Shown: positions 1 through 14,400, counted from the stretch's first letter. The stretch is 64,000 bases of DNA from Channa striata (GCA_033026295.1 CM065178.1:26179585-26243584); one strand, 5' to 3'. The notes: generated by a model from the sequence alone, not told the origin. Numbers and translations are program-made.

Positions 1-1088
1 CAGCATGTCAGGTTTTTGTTCTTTGGAGCCAGGAGGAAGATTGTGAATGTTTATTGATATAGAACAGAATGAATCCAGTGAAGCAGGAGGTGGGGAGTCT
101 GTTACGGGGGCAGGATGGGGAAGGACCAGGCGGGTAGAGGCGAACAGGCTACGGGCGACGAGGATGAGCAGACAGATGAACCAGGCAGTAGACAGGAAAA
201 CAGGGCAGGTTACCAATATACCGGTTAGCAGATGACCAGAAGATGTGACTGTGCAGGCAGGTCACCCGGCAAACAGGCAAAGAAGCAGAGTACGAAGGTC
301 CAACGTGAAATAATCCGGTGGGGCCCGAAAGCTTCCTGGGGAACTGAAGAGCAGCCATGAGGAATGACAGTCTGGCAGAGAGTTGAGGTGAAGTCCAAGT
401 ATAAATAGACAGGGGGGAACAGGTGAAACCAGCTGAGGTCAATCAAAGGTGGTGAAATTGGCCAAGCAATAGTAGAACTGTGACAGGATATGGAGAAAAA
501 TGGCTAACAAAATAAAAGTCCAGGGAGGAAGTGGAGCTGAGGGACTGAATCATGACACAGCAGAGGTGAAGTATTAATATGAATATGTGAGGTCTACTGT
601 CATAGTAGAAGCTAAAACAAAGTTCATTCAGGCCCCTCCCTGAAACGCAGAGCTCGTTATAAACCTCATAAAAAGTGTGTGAGTCAGCGAACAGGGTGTG
701 TGCGTCCCGGTTTTTTATTATTTACTCTCAGTCTGGTCGGTGCCGACATGTTAAACACCGTTTCCAGCTTCAGCTGCAACCACACAAATCCTCCAAGTCA
801 CAGGAAGATGGAACGTTTCGTTCGAAGGACAAAATAAAAGCACAAATGTTTCTGTGAAGGAATCAAAGTTACCATCAAACATCATCCCGAGCGCCTGTTT
901 CTGCCGACGGAAACAGAAACGTTTATTGTCTGGTTTTGTGTTTTAGATGAATTCAGCAGAAATACTGTCACTAACCTGGAGACGTTCAGAAACAGTTTTT
1001 TCAGTGTTGGATGAAGCTTCATGTCAGAGACGAGCCACAGTCCACGTTCACTGCTAGAAACTCACTGACTGTGCTGGTGTGTCTGCAG
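1..1088. other. 5' flank of PARP14-like gene, no secure exon
   Basis: No gene is recognisable with confidence. One stretch at about 753-853 (+ frame) is weakly similar in spacing to the first RRM-like segment of PARP14 (KSSKSQ then GTFRSKDKIKAQMF). It could be the exon before 1089, with a GTGAAG donor at 854. However, it would leave two codon bases, while the exon at 1089 needs one, so the join does not work as written. The rest has no clear repeat or coding signal. Confidence 0.3.
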
Positions 1089-4000
1089 TGAGACAGCGAG
1101 TCCTGGCCTGTGAAAACCACGAAATCTTCGTGGACGGTAAAACCATCACGTTACGTCTGACTTCAGCAGCAGTAAGTGACGATTCTTCAGAGTTTCAAAT
1201 GACCTTAAACTTCCCTCCACGAGCTTTTTTTTTTGTGTGTGATCAGCTGAGAACCGTGGTCGTCAGCAGTTCTTCAGTCCGCACTTTTGACTGTAGATTA
1301 AATGGTAAATGTCCCCGTTTGTGGCTTTTAATTAAAGCGCTTTACATTGTCTTTTGTTATTGACCCAGTAACACACACACTCACACACCGTCGGCAGTGG
1401 CTGCCATGCAAGGTGCTCCCCTGACCCACCGGGAGCGGCTTGGGGTTCAGTTTCTTGCCCAAGGACACTTCGACACATAGGCAGGAAGGGTGGGGATCAA
1501 ACTACTGACCCTGTGGTATTTAAAAACTGCACTACACCATAGAAATGTCCTCTCCATCCTAGAACCTTTAGGACACAAACACTCTGATCTTTATACAAAA
1601 ATACATTTGTGCTTATGTGAAGGCAGCAGGAAGTTGGACTGTTAAAAGTCAGCTGTCCGTCTGTTGTTTTGAAGGCTGCAGTCAGACAGGGTTCTGGTTC
1701 AGGTCCAACTACACGATGTTCATAGTGACACAAAGTCAAACTCCAAAGTCGGACAAACCGTGAAATGAACGTATTCATTCATTGATCACATCAGGCTGAA
1801 ACCGCCTGCACGAAGATCAGAGTTTTATGGAGTTAAACATTCACAACTTTTACTACATGTCACACATCTGTGTGCACATGTTGGTTCCTTATGACCCTTG
1901 TTCTCCTTCTTCTTGATCACTTTGGATAGCTTATTAATTTATTAATTTCAGGTGATTGCTCACTAATTAAAACTGAATTATGAATATTGGATTCTGATTC
2001 CTCTGAATTCAACCATTTAATGATACTAAAATTATTACGTCATGTTCAAGATCAGATCCATGTTTGTCGACAAAATCAACTCCAAGAACTAAACTCAGTT
2101 TTTAGCGTCAGATATTGGTTCCTCTCTCGTTAATCGTCTGAGGACCCTCAGCTTTACCTGGGGACTGTTTGGAGGGACCTGAGCCTCCTGTGGCTCGGTA
2201 ATTAGTGGACGGTAAAATGCTGCTGAGCTTTTACTGCTGATGCTTCGAGAACATGTTGTGGGTCTTTAGTTTTTCTCATAAAATATTAAATTATCTCAAT
2301 GTTTCTTCTGAGCTAAAATCCCTCATTTCTGGCCTTGAGCAGTTTTACAGTCTGTATGTGAATCATATTTTACACAAACATTTTCCTCTGTGACTAACGT
2401 GTAATCTTTGTACTTTCTCCACAGAGACCAATAAATGATGACGACATTTCAGGTAAAACACACTTGAAACATGTGCTGCTTTTGTTAGGGACTATTTTCA
2501 GCGGTGGAATAATCCACGTTGGGTTTCTTCATGAAACAAATGTGGGACTGAGTCAAACGAACCAGAGCTTAATGTGTGTAGTCATGGTTTCACTGAATGT
2601 CTTGCAGTTTTTCTTCCAAACTAATTTTTAAATAGTTTCATAGTTTGGTTTGTGTCACTGATCAAACAATGAACATCACAGTATGAGCTTATTTTTGATT
2701 TAGTTATATCAGATTTGACATGATTCATTGTATGTCTAAAGGTGAAAAGTCTTAACTGGACAAACCTGATTCTCCTGATCCCTAGACTCAAAGGAAAATC
2801 AGACTCAGAAGTCGGAAGTCAAACCTGGAAATGGAGCCGCTGCACCGATCAAACAAGGTAAAAACTAGTTGTGTTCAAATGTTCAAAGAGAAACTACAGG
2901 AAGTTTTTACTGCCAAATTCAAATTCAATTTATTGATGAACCACATCTTATTCTTTATTAGCATGAGAACTGCTACACGATCAAGTGTTCAGCTAAGATA
3001 ATATCTCAGCTAGAACCACCTGCTGTGTCTGTTAGTTACTGTTCAGCAGTTCAGAATGAAGCTCCATTCATTAATTAAAATAAAGATGGAAAATATACCG
3101 CTACTGTATTTTTCTTAGCAAATTTTTAGATCGTTTGGGTTCGAATAAATATATTTTAAAAATTGTAAATTTCGATTCTTTAAAACTTCTCGTCTCAGAC
3201 TTCGAGTCCGTTCAGAGAGTCGCAGCAGTGTTGGAAAACGTGCCGGACGACATGTCTGCAGACGTGTTGTCCATGCTGGTGGAGAACGTGTCAGGGTTGG
3301 ACGAGAGCGATTACAGTCTGGAGATCGTCCCAGAATCGCGAGCAGTTGTGGTGACCTTCAACAACTCTGCAGGTAGGACGGAGCACGGCTCTGTGGCCTG
3401 GTCCTGGTATGTTACTGTGAAGTTGTCAGGACAGCTTCGAGGACTAACGCTTCGATGTTTAAGGTGACGTCCACGGTGCTGCTTCACAGAGCAGGTCTGG
3501 TTCAGATGCTGTGCAAAATACTAATTCAGCATGTTATTGATTATAGTCACTGATTCCTGTGAGCAAATGATTTTGGAGGAAAAATTGATAGTCCTCTGCT
3601 ACATGTCATACTGGTCTTTAGACCGTCTTCAGGAGGAAAAACACTGGTGTTTGATGGCAGAACGAACACGTCATTAAGCGTCACTCGTCTTTGGCCACGA
3701 TTCCTTTGGAATAATGTGTGAATGTCTGTGTCATTGTGTAGTAAAGCGCCTCTGCCCTCACCTCAGGAGCCTGTTTCAGTTTTAAAGCCGTAATGTGGAG
3801 TGTTTTGCAGATGTGGAGACCTTCCTCACGAAGAGTCAAACCAACAAAAAGATGCAGAAACGGGGACTTCGCGTTCGGCCTCTGGAGGCAACAAGGAGCA
3901 TCAGACTAGAGAATCTCCCTCCGTCTGTGGGTGAAGGTACATGAAATGTTTGAACGACGGCTCGCTCACCTAAAACACAGAAACACACTCGTTCTTTGAA

Positions 4001-5467
4001 TCTTTACTGAACGTGTTCGTTTAGAGTTTTCTTTCTTACTTGTTGCTGTTTCAGTTGAGTTTTCTTGTTTTGCTTTCACAGCTCAGCGTTTAGATGTTCG
4101 TTGTAAAGTTTAAGCAATTTTTTGTTAAAAATATGTTATTGTTATTGTGATAACACTTTCCAATTCCAATAACAATTTCATTGTTATTGTCCTGTTAAGT
4201 CCTAGTTTGCTTTTATTCTTCATCATTTGTGGTACTTTGATCTTCCACAAATCTCCACATGAGACATGGAACTACATCTACTGTATGTAATGAGTTGAAT
4301 ATTAGACACATTTGCTGGAAACTCCTGCCAGATGCAAGAAAAACTCCTACAAACATCTAGAAATTACACGGGGTCCTGGAATTGTTGTTTATTCACAAAA
4401 GTAGTGAATGAAACTGTTTCTGAAGGCACAATCAGACATTAGCAATGCAATCAGTGACGTGGTGCAAGGCAGAGAGAGTTCCTGAGTTATGGTGGAACAT
4501 ATCCACAGGGTCCACACAGCACAGCATCAACACAGGATCTTCACTGACCGTCCCAAATAGGTCGGCCAGAAATCTGGGGGTCCCTGAGGTTTTCCCACCA
4601 CAACACCTTTGGCCTCTCGGGCAGTGAATTTGCCCTGTAGAACATCACAAAGATCAGACTCTACCTTTCTAAATTTGAAGCCCAACCCCTTGTTCAGGCA
4701 CTGGTCATATCTCTTCTCAACTACTGCAGTGCCCTGTAAACAGAGCTACGCAATCAAACATGATCCGAAAGGCAGCAACACTTCTAAGTTCTGATAGGTC
4801 AAAAAGGACACGTGTCAAACCAATGTTCAGAAAACTGCACTGGCCCTCACCTACAGAGTGTTTGACTATACACCCTCCTACCTGAATTCCCTCATTAAGG
4901 CCTATGACCCCCCACCCCAGTTCAACTGCAAGTTGGCTGCTAGTTTCTTCACATCCTAAAAGGCCCTAAGCAAAACCCAGTAGCTCAGCGGTCCCACGGT
5001 GGTGGAGGCTTTACGTCCTACAGGTGCCTAAACATTCCAAATGACTAAATAGAGAGTAGAGCCGTGGATGATCAGGGGGTCACTGTTCTCCTCCTAACCC
5101 AATGAATCTATAAATGAAATGAGTGGTATAATTACAGTCCAGATGTGTAGATATAGCCACAGAATTTAGTTATAATTACACACCCACTGTATGGTAAAAG
5201 CAAAGAAAGCTGAAATCTAACACTGTGCTTACACTCAAACTTATTGTTAATATGCAGAGATAATATTATGGAGCACCTTATTCCTTATTGCAGCTATTGA
5301 TAGGCCAAGCTTTGGACTCCTTTAACGTTCCCGTTTGCTTTCCTGTATTTCTGGTTCCTTTTCAGACTTCCTGGAGCTTTATTTTGAGAAGAGATTGGAT
5401 GAGCCAGATAAAATCCTTGTGATACCGGAGGAACAGGCTGCCATCGTCACTTTCAGCAACCCTACAG
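1089..5467 (+). CDS. parp14: PARP14-like: N-terminal RRM-like exons
   Basis: Exons 1089-1171, 2425-2452, 2786-2857, 3199-3372, 3811-3936 and 5366-5467 join in frame. The first encodes RQRVLACENHEIF, matching the end of the first RRM-like segment of PARP14. The 3199 exon gives LVENVSGLDESDYSLEI followed by AVVVTF, the RNP-like end of the second RRM-like unit. The 3811 exon gives IRLENLPPSVGE, and the 5366 exon gives LYFEKRLDEP then AAIVTFSNPT, the third unit. Exon 1089 needs one codon base from an upstream exon that was not found. The exons sit in introns of 0.3-1.4 kb that carry repeats. Confidence 0.8.
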
Positions 5468-8400
5468 GTTTTTCATTTCTGCATGATGTCATTTGTTCTA
5501 ACATATCTATTCAAATTACCTAATCGAATGGAGATTCAGAGAGGTGATCAAAGAAAAAACTGGGCTGAAAACAGGTGAATGCTTCCAGTGGGTATAAATC
5601 TGCAGCTGTAACAGCTTCCACCCTTCTGGTTTGGCAGGTATTTAGTCCCATTTAGAGACAAAACCATTACTGAGGTCCAGTGTTGGTGATAAGATCTGCC
5701 TCATACAGGATAGAGTAAAGGTCATGGCTCTGTGCAGGCCAGTCCACATCCACAGCAACACTGCTTGTACAAGACAATAATATAACTTTGTTATTGTCTT
5801 GGGATAATAATGAACCTATATGAACCTTCATAGACAATACCACTAGTACCTCTGGCTAAAAGAAGAGATGACACCTGATCTTTGTTTTTTTATTCCCTGT
5901 ATTGCTGCAGTTGTGGAAAGCATCTGCATGAAAAACAACGTTGTGATTCGGTCCATCCCTGTCAAGGTGTATCCGTACTATGAGTCCTTGGGAACGGCCT
6001 TGTATGGAAAAGAACGTCCAGCATGGAAGATGCCAGAGCCGTTCACTGAGCACATTCACCACGCTGTCTGGAAATTTATCCTGAAGAAGAAACACTTAGA
6101 AACCATCAATGATCAGATGCGTTCATACTTCTGCAGTGTGAACATCGATAACCCTGATGTGAAGCTCAGCCCTCTCCCGAGCTTTCTGAGGCAGAAAGAT
6201 CTGACTAAAGAACATGTGGATAACTGGAGGAGCACTGCTCAAAAAGCTTTTCGTCTGCAAATGTCTCTGTACTCAGCCTTTGAATGTCCAACTAACGCAT
6301 CCGCATGGAAAGCAGCAGAGAAAGACGTCCGTTCAGTTGTCAAGGAAGATGCTTTCCTAACACTGGATGCTTCCAGGGGGGCTCTGACTGTGGCCGGCAG
6401 AGCTGATGATATAAAGCGAATGAAAGCTCCTGTGGAGAAAATTGTTCTTAAAGCCATTAGTCAGATTGAACGACAGACGAATGGTCTCTCTGAGCAAATG
6501 GATTTGTCCCCTGCAATGTTCTACATCCTGAAGCAGGAAGGGTTGCAGAAAGCAGCATCAGACATTTCCCCTGAGATGAACATCTCCCACAGTGAAGGCA
6601 CCCAGAAGTTAACCATTACTGGACTCCCAGGAGAGGTTTTCAGGCTTAAATCTTGGATCTTGGAGAGGAACATGCACATGAGTAAAAAACAGCTGAACTT
6701 GTCCACATGTCTTCTAGACTTTCTCAAGACAGTTGATCCCATGGACATGTCACAAGACCTGTTCACCTCCCAGGGGATCAGTGCCTTCTACAGCATTGAG
6801 AGTAAAGGAGTTGTCATGATAGGGAGTTCTGATCGTGTCCTCGCTGATGCAGAGAGTAGGCTGAAGACAGTTTTGTCCTGGCAGATTCTGAACCTGGAAG
6901 ACCAGAAAGTCCTGAAACTTCCCAGCTGGGCTGACCTGAATCAACAATTGTTGGACACCTACAACTCCTTAAAGAAGAGAACGGTAATCGTTCAAATCGA
7001 CCCAGATAGAAGAGACAAATTAACAGTAGCTGGTTTTGTGAATCCAGTAAACGAAGTCAAGCCGCAGTCTGAAGGAGTTCATCGTGAACTACTCACAAGT
7101 TCAAGAAACCCTTCGTGTTGAGTCCTGTGCTGTGGTTCAGTTTATCGACAAGAAAAAAGTGACAGATTGGACCAGAATTGCTAAATTGTGTGATGTGACA
7201 GTTCATCTCGATTCAGAGAGACCAAGAATCGGCATCAGTGGGGCTCGTCTTCATGTCCGCAAAGCTAAATCCTCATTACAAGAGCTGATTAGTACCTTCT
7301 TCACTGACACTTTCACTGTGGACAAGCCTGGAGCTAAGAAATATTTCCTGTCTCAGGGAAGTCTGTTCCTGGCTTCAATAATGACAGAGTTAAACTGTGT
7401 GGTTGTTCTTCGTCCAGAGAATGAAGAGGAAGAGGAGGACGACGACGAGAACGCTGAGGAAGAAAATGGCCTGGTTTACTGCAAAGTGAAAACTGCCAGT
7501 GGAGTTCTGGTTTCAGTCATCAAGGCGAACATCTGCAGGTTCAGTGTTGATGCCGTGGTCAATGCGGCTAACGAAGATTTGCAGCACATCGGTGGCCTGG
7601 CTTTAGCGCTGCTCAAAGCTGCAGGACCACAGCTGCAGAAAGTCAGCGATGATTATGTCTCCAAAAATGGACGTCTACGCCCTGGTGACGCCATCACAAC
7701 AGATGCATTTGACCTGCCGTGCAAGTTCGTTGTACATGCAGTTGGTCCACGGTTCTCTGACTTTGACAAGAGGACATCAGTGTCGCGTCTGAAACTTGCT
7801 GTCAAGGAAAGTCTGAAACAAGCGGAGATGAACAACTGCTCCACCATCGCCCTGCCAGCGATCAGTTCAGGTGTGTTTGGTTTTCCTGTTGACCTCTGTG
7901 CTGCGACCATAGCCGAGGCAGTGAGGGAGTACTGCGACAGTCCACACAGTCTGAGGACGCTGACTGAGATTCACCTGGTGGACAACAACGATAACACCAT
8001 CAGCGTCCTGGCTGCAGCTGTGAATAGGGAGTTCTCTGACCTTGGACCTACCATGACACAACCAATAAGCACCAGGGCTTCTGGGTAATATTTGTAGTTA
8101 CACCTTTACTGTTGTCAATATTAGAAGATGGGTGAAAATGTAACCAGTTACAGTAAAAGTATGAGTACGGTGAGAAGATTGAAGTTATTTCCATGACTGT
8201 AGACTAGACGCTGCAGACACCAGCCGGTTACTTGAACTTTAGCATTAGAACTAAAAAGAGGAGCCTCTTCTTAAAGCAGAGTGAAAATAACTGATACGAG
8301 AACGTTGTCATCTCAATCTAACTTTGGCAGCGGAGATCAGTGGGGCCGAGGTCGTCGTTGTCAGAGCCGGTCTCCTGTGGGTCCTAATTTTAGAGGAAGA

Positions 8401-11400
8401 GGAAGAGGAGGAAGAGGAGGAGGAGCTGGGAAGAAAGGAGGTGGATTTCAGGGAGGCCAGCAGGGGAACCGAGGAGGTCAGAGCCCAGGCCACACCAGGC
8501 CTGGAGGAGCAGGGGGGTAAGGTTCTTTCCTCCTTTTTTATCTTTCAACCCTCTTCTGTCTTGTCTCAAATAGAAGGAAAAAAGTCCCATTGTTATTATA
8601 AAACTTTAAAATGATGCAAATTATATGTGGTTGAAATGGACTTAAAAACAACACTTTTTGTTAAACACATTTATCCCAAATTCTTTCCTTCTAATCTAGA
8701 ACCAGATCATCTAATTATCTTTTTTGGCTCACCTGAATCAATGATTAATTCCACATCTTAATTTTCACTATTATTCTTTTACCTATGAACCACTTTTGAA
8801 GGATGGAGCAGACCACAGCTGAAGGACTGAAGATTGTTCTCTGCAACGGAAACATCCAGGGCCAGACTGTGAGTACTTCAAAGGTTCACTCGAATACTGG
8901 GACTTTTCACTGCTGACATATGTGATATTCAAGCACTAGACATTAGAGGATTACGTCTAGACTACCAAAAAAGAAACAGACGGGTCAAGAAACACAAAGA
9001 GTCAGAGGATCAATCACCGTATTTTAGTGTTAAAGTGAAAGTTTACGTTCATTTACGTGTGAACATGGTGAATCTCCAAGTCATGTAGCCGTCAGGTGAC
9101 TGCGTGTTATTGGTACAGACCATGAAAAATCTCTCTTTCTGAGTCTGCATCTTGGCCCAGACCCCGTCAGTGAAGCCTGAAAGTAGAATCCAGCCTCGGT
9201 TCATCGTCCTCCATTTGACATTTGGAAGCTGAACTTGGCTGTAGCTGGTAAAGGTGGAGCAGGAAGTGGATCAAAAAAAACCCAGTGACTGATGTTTTCA
9301 GTTGACAGTCTCTGTCTCTCACACTTCAATGTGTGATCTTCAGTAATTTATAAATGATATAATTCAAAGACATAACACAAGTTCAAGAGAAGTAAAGTGT
9401 TTTGCTGATTTGACACAGTTTCCACACCCACTTGTTGCTGTGTTCACCAAAACTCAGCTAAAACTGACACATTCCAGTTGCCCTGTGATAATCTTTCTGT
9501 TGTGGCACATGCTCGTCACACATCTGCATTTTGTCCTTTAACTTACACAAATGTGAGGAGCCCATTTCTTATCCCACTCACCAATCTTACAATCAAAGAT
9601 GAGTTCAGACACTTAACACACCCAAACCTGGTGCATCTATTCTAGCGAATACTCAGGGCAGGTTTAGCGGAACGTGTCGTGACTGCTGACATTTTTGGCC
9701 AATAGCATAAACTCCTCTGATCAACTTTTTGTGTTTTAGCTTGAGATGAAGAATTCAAACTAAAATCTCTTGTCCTACGTACAAACTCGGATCTGTTCAG
9801 TTGAAGTCCTGGTCTTACTGTGCTTCTGCTCCACAGACTGACGTCATCGTCAACACCATCGCAGACGACATGAACCTGAACCAGGGAGCTGTGTCCAAAG
9901 CGCTGCTGGAGGCGGCGGGGCCTCGCCTGCAGTCAGCTGTTCACGCTGAAGCCAAAGCGCCAAAGCTGCAGTTCGGTGACGTCGTCATCACCAAAGGCTT
10001 CGAGCTCTCGTGTCAGAACGTCTTCCACACCGTTTGTCCTAATTGGGACAATGGAGCAGGAAAGGCAGAGGAGGTGAGAGGTTTTACTCAAACATAAGAA
10101 AAAAAGTTGAGGGCTGTATTTTCAGCTCCATATAGCGCAGTGTTATCATCAGCAGCTCATTTAAATGTCTTCAAATACTGCTGGGTAAACGGTTCATATT
10201 CAGTGTGTCTGATGTGAAAATAACTAGTAATGTTATTAACCACATACATCCTGTGGGGATTTCTTGTAGGCAAATAGAAGTAAATGAATAAATTGTATTA
10301 CCACAAAAAGGAGCTTCAGGTAAAGTACAGGCACATTCCTGCAGCCTCACCTGGTCTCTGTCCATCTACTTTCTGTCTCAGGCTTTAATAAAAATCATCA
10401 GACATTGTCTGGAGGAGGCTGAGAGGCTGAGGATGAAGTCTCTGTCCTTCCCGGCCATCGGCACTGGAAACCTCGGCTTCCCCAGAGACCTGGTGTGCAG
10501 AGTCTTTTTGAAGGAGATCCACTCCTACAGCGGCAGCAGAACTGCTGGTCACCTGAGACAGGTGGCCATCGTCGTCCAACCCAGTGACAGCCAAACTGTG
10601 GAGGCAAGTTTAAGGTTTATACTGAGACGATGGCTTGACTCGATTTACTTCAAAGATTTGACGTGGGGCCCTAGTGACTGTAACTGCCGAGAACTGACCG
10701 CTGCTCTAGAGCTGAAATGATTTGTTGATTAAGTTGATTATGACCAAATTAGAAATGGAATATGTAAAAACCGTAAATGCAACATTGTCATATTTTTGAC
10801 AGATGATCAGACAAAATGGAACATTGGAATATGGTAACTTTGGCTTTATGAGATAAAAGATAAGATAAGATCAAACTTTATTTGTCCCACAGTGGGAAAA
10901 TTTCCACGTTACAGCAGCAGAGAATGTGCAGCAAAAAAGCATATCAGAATACAGCATGTACAATCTAAAAATAAAAATATATCACACATGTGGACAATCA
11001 TACAGACACACTCAGTTGCACCATGGATCATTGCATTGCACAGAAAAAAACAGTTTTAAAGTGACTAACGGTGATACTGGGAGCAGCTCTGATTGTGTGT
11101 GATAGAAATGTGAAGTCAGCGCCACCTGTCTGTTGACCTTGAAGTAGTTTGGACGAGATGTCTTCGGAACAGGCATCAAGCAGGATGTCTTCCCAAGCTG
11201 TGGCACCTTCCCCAGCTTTAGGCTCAGACTAAACTTGTAGTGCAGTATGCTGCACAGTTTGTCTTCACATGTTGTAAGCAGCCTGCAGCTGATGCCATCT
11301 GGGCCAGCAGCCTTAATCGCCTTGGCCCTGCTGAGCTCCTTCCTCACCTGGGCTTTTGTGAGGGGAACTACAGGGTGACTGGAGAGAGAGAGGGCTGAGG

Positions 11401-14400
11401 GCCGTGCTGAGGGAGGTGCTGCTGGAATGACTCACTGTGGGGGCAGAGATGGGGGATTGCAGCCAGGGGCAGGGGCGAGCACTTGGTTAAATCTATTGAA
11501 TCTACTGTATATCACCCACTCTGGATTCCCCTCAGCGTGGGAGCTGGGCTTCCTGACCAGTAATGGTTTTGAGGCCCCTCCACATTCCGCTGACATTGTT
11601 CTGCTGCAGCTGCTCCTCCATCTTCCTCCTGTAGCACACCTTTCCTTCCCTGATCTTCAGGTGTTTGTGCACAGATCTCAGCTCCTCCTTGTTACCTGAT
11701 TTTAAAGCTCTCTTCTTCACCTTTATGTCAGGGTTAATCCATGGTTTGTTGTAGTCTCTAGAGTAAAGGAGAAGGGCGTTTGGACTCTGTGTCAGTAGCC
11801 TGTTAACAACAGAGTGCAGGAAATCTCGTGCTTCTTTAGCTGATGCGGGAATATACGCAGCTATCACGATAACATGCAAGATTTCCCGGGCGGCTAACAG
11901 CTCAACATCACTGCTACAGATCCCACCACACACACACACACACACACATTTCAGGTACCAAAGGAACCAGAAAACAAATGTATTAACTTCCATCTTGTTG
12001 TTTTTTTAGTGTTTTACCCGGGGGTTCAAAGGTCAGACTGGTCAGAGAAACTTGAAACAACATGAAGCACAGAATTTTAACACGACACCAGTTCTGCAGT
12101 CTCAGAGCAAATCCCAGCTACAGGCCTCAGGTAAGAAGCCGTCACTTTGTACGTTACCTGAAAATGGGGAGATAAGATTCAGTCAACCATGAGTTAGTAA
12201 GCTCAGCTGGGACTGATTAAGATAAGATTAGATATAGTCAATCAGCCCCTGAGATTCTTCTTGGACTTTGTCCAGATGCAGTTTTTATAGAGACAGACAG
12301 ACAGACAGCAAAACACAGAGAAAGACCAAAGAAAGCTTATAGGACTGGTATTGATTGCGCTAACACAAGATAAACTTTTGTGTTTACTAGTATTTATGTA
12401 CTAATTAGTTTAAAGGACGTTGGCACAAACAAATGTTTACACCTGTTCATTGTGCACGGAAACATCCTCAGTCTCTTGTTTGATGGCACAAGCTGCAACA
12501 CCTGATGTGAGATGTGGGTTGGCTTCTGATGACTGACTGCTCATGAGATCCTGGGGGGCAGCTCATTTTTCAGCCCATAATCTTCATGGCCGCCCCCTAA
12601 AGACGAGCCATCTGAGAGCTGCGTTGATGATACTCTCCAATGCAGCCTGCTAAAAGAGCAACATGACTTCCTGTTCTGCCCGTAACACCCTAAGTCTGTG
12701 GAGAAAATCCATACGCTGCTGGAGCTTAGAGCAGAGATTCCCAACATGTGGCCTCCAGCTGAGACTCTTATCAGACACCAAAGTACCTGTAAACGTGGGA
12801 GATGTGCACGTCTTTAATGACGACAGGCTCGTGATCACCGGCAGCTTTTCATCAACTGTTTTTACTGTGATTATTTATTTTTCCGTCTGTCTGTCCGTAC
12901 CAGCATCATTCGGTCCGCTTTCGTCCCCCTCCCTTGGTGTTTACCGGATGCCGATGGGTCAGCTCAACCTCGAGGTCTCATCAGGAGACATCACCAAAGA
13001 GACCAGTGATGCCATCGTCAACTCCTCCAGTCCAGACTTTACCCTTAAATCAGGTGATCGTCTCGTGACTTGACGATAAATTAGAAATGTCGCCTCTAAC
13101 ATAAAACAAGATGTGTGTAAAAGACTAGACTAAAAAACTTTGCAAGCTGCTCATGATAATAATAATTTGTTGCTTTTTAAAGCTGTGGTATTGTAGATGT
13201 TTTCACAACAGCTACACTATAAACATATTGCATCATCATTTCTTCAACCTGTTTATTCCTCTGTCTCAGGAGTGTCCAAAGCGATCTTAGACGGCGCTGG
13301 AGCAGCCGTTGAGCTGGAGTGCTCACAGATCTGTATGTATTCATCCACACAGTGTCGTGCTGCTGCCAATTCACAAGGCGTATTTGTTGTGGCCGTTAAT
13401 GGGTGGAAAGTAATGAACTATGCTCTATACCCAAACAAATATTCTCTCTGTAGTGAGTTCTCTGGGTTACCAGCCTCCAGTAATCGTGACATCAGGCGGG
13501 AATCTGCCCAGCAAAAACATCGTCCACATTGCCGGACAGAAAGATCCTGCAAAGATTAAGGAGCTGGTTTTCACGGTGCTGAACATCTGCGAGGAGAACA
13601 AGTACAACTCCATCTCTTTCCCTGCTCTGGGAACAGGTCTGTTCTAAACAAATCTATGTACAGCAGCACGTGGAATTTTATGAATCCTTTAGAATTTTCT
13701 CTTTTTCACCAGGAATCTGAAATCAGGTTTTGGTGCAAGTCCTACATCTAAATAAATGAAAACTGTAACAAAACTCACACCTAATTGATTTTTGTGAGAT
13801 TTGATAAGGTCTTAAATATCTGTGTGTAGAAAAATCATTTGACATTTAGGATGATCAGTGTTTTTTTAAGGCGAAATCTGAACCAGGTTTTAGCCAGTGA
13901 GCCGAGAATCAGGTGTGAGTCTGATTTTGAAAACACTGGTTTCTAGAAGTGTGTTATTGCTTCAGCAAAGAAGATTTCTGAAGAGTGAAGGCTCCTCCAG
14001 GCAGCTTCAACACCACTGTTAGCCTCCCCAGGAGTGGTCGACCAACACAGATCACACCCACAAATCCAAGGGGTGGATTAGTCCAGGAGGTCGCAGGAAC
14101 CCCAGAGTAACAGCCTTTCCTGCAGTGGCTAATGTCAATGCTCACAAGTCGACCATCAGGACAGCGGTGAACACTTATGGTGAAAATGGAAGAGCTGCAG
14201 GAGGAAGCTGCTACTGTGTAATTTGTTTGAGACCATGTGGATAAACCAGAAGCTTGTTGGAGGACTTGGGTGAGAAGGGCTAGACCAGAGTAGAACCTTT
14301 TTGCTTTAATGTGGAGCTAGATGTTTGGCGACGACCAAATTCTACCTTCCAGCATAAGAGTATCCCATCTGTGAAACACGGTGGTGGCAGGATCAGGATG

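Noticed and set aside
8308..8614. Ser-, Leu- or Glu-rich frames in the GGA-repeat region
   Set aside because: Alternative readings of the low-complexity RGG exon; only the Gly/Arg frame matches splice phases on both sides.
11427..11699. Plus-strand frame of 90 codons
   Set aside because: Shadow of the minus-strand LINE, whose frames carry recognisable reverse-transcriptase motifs.
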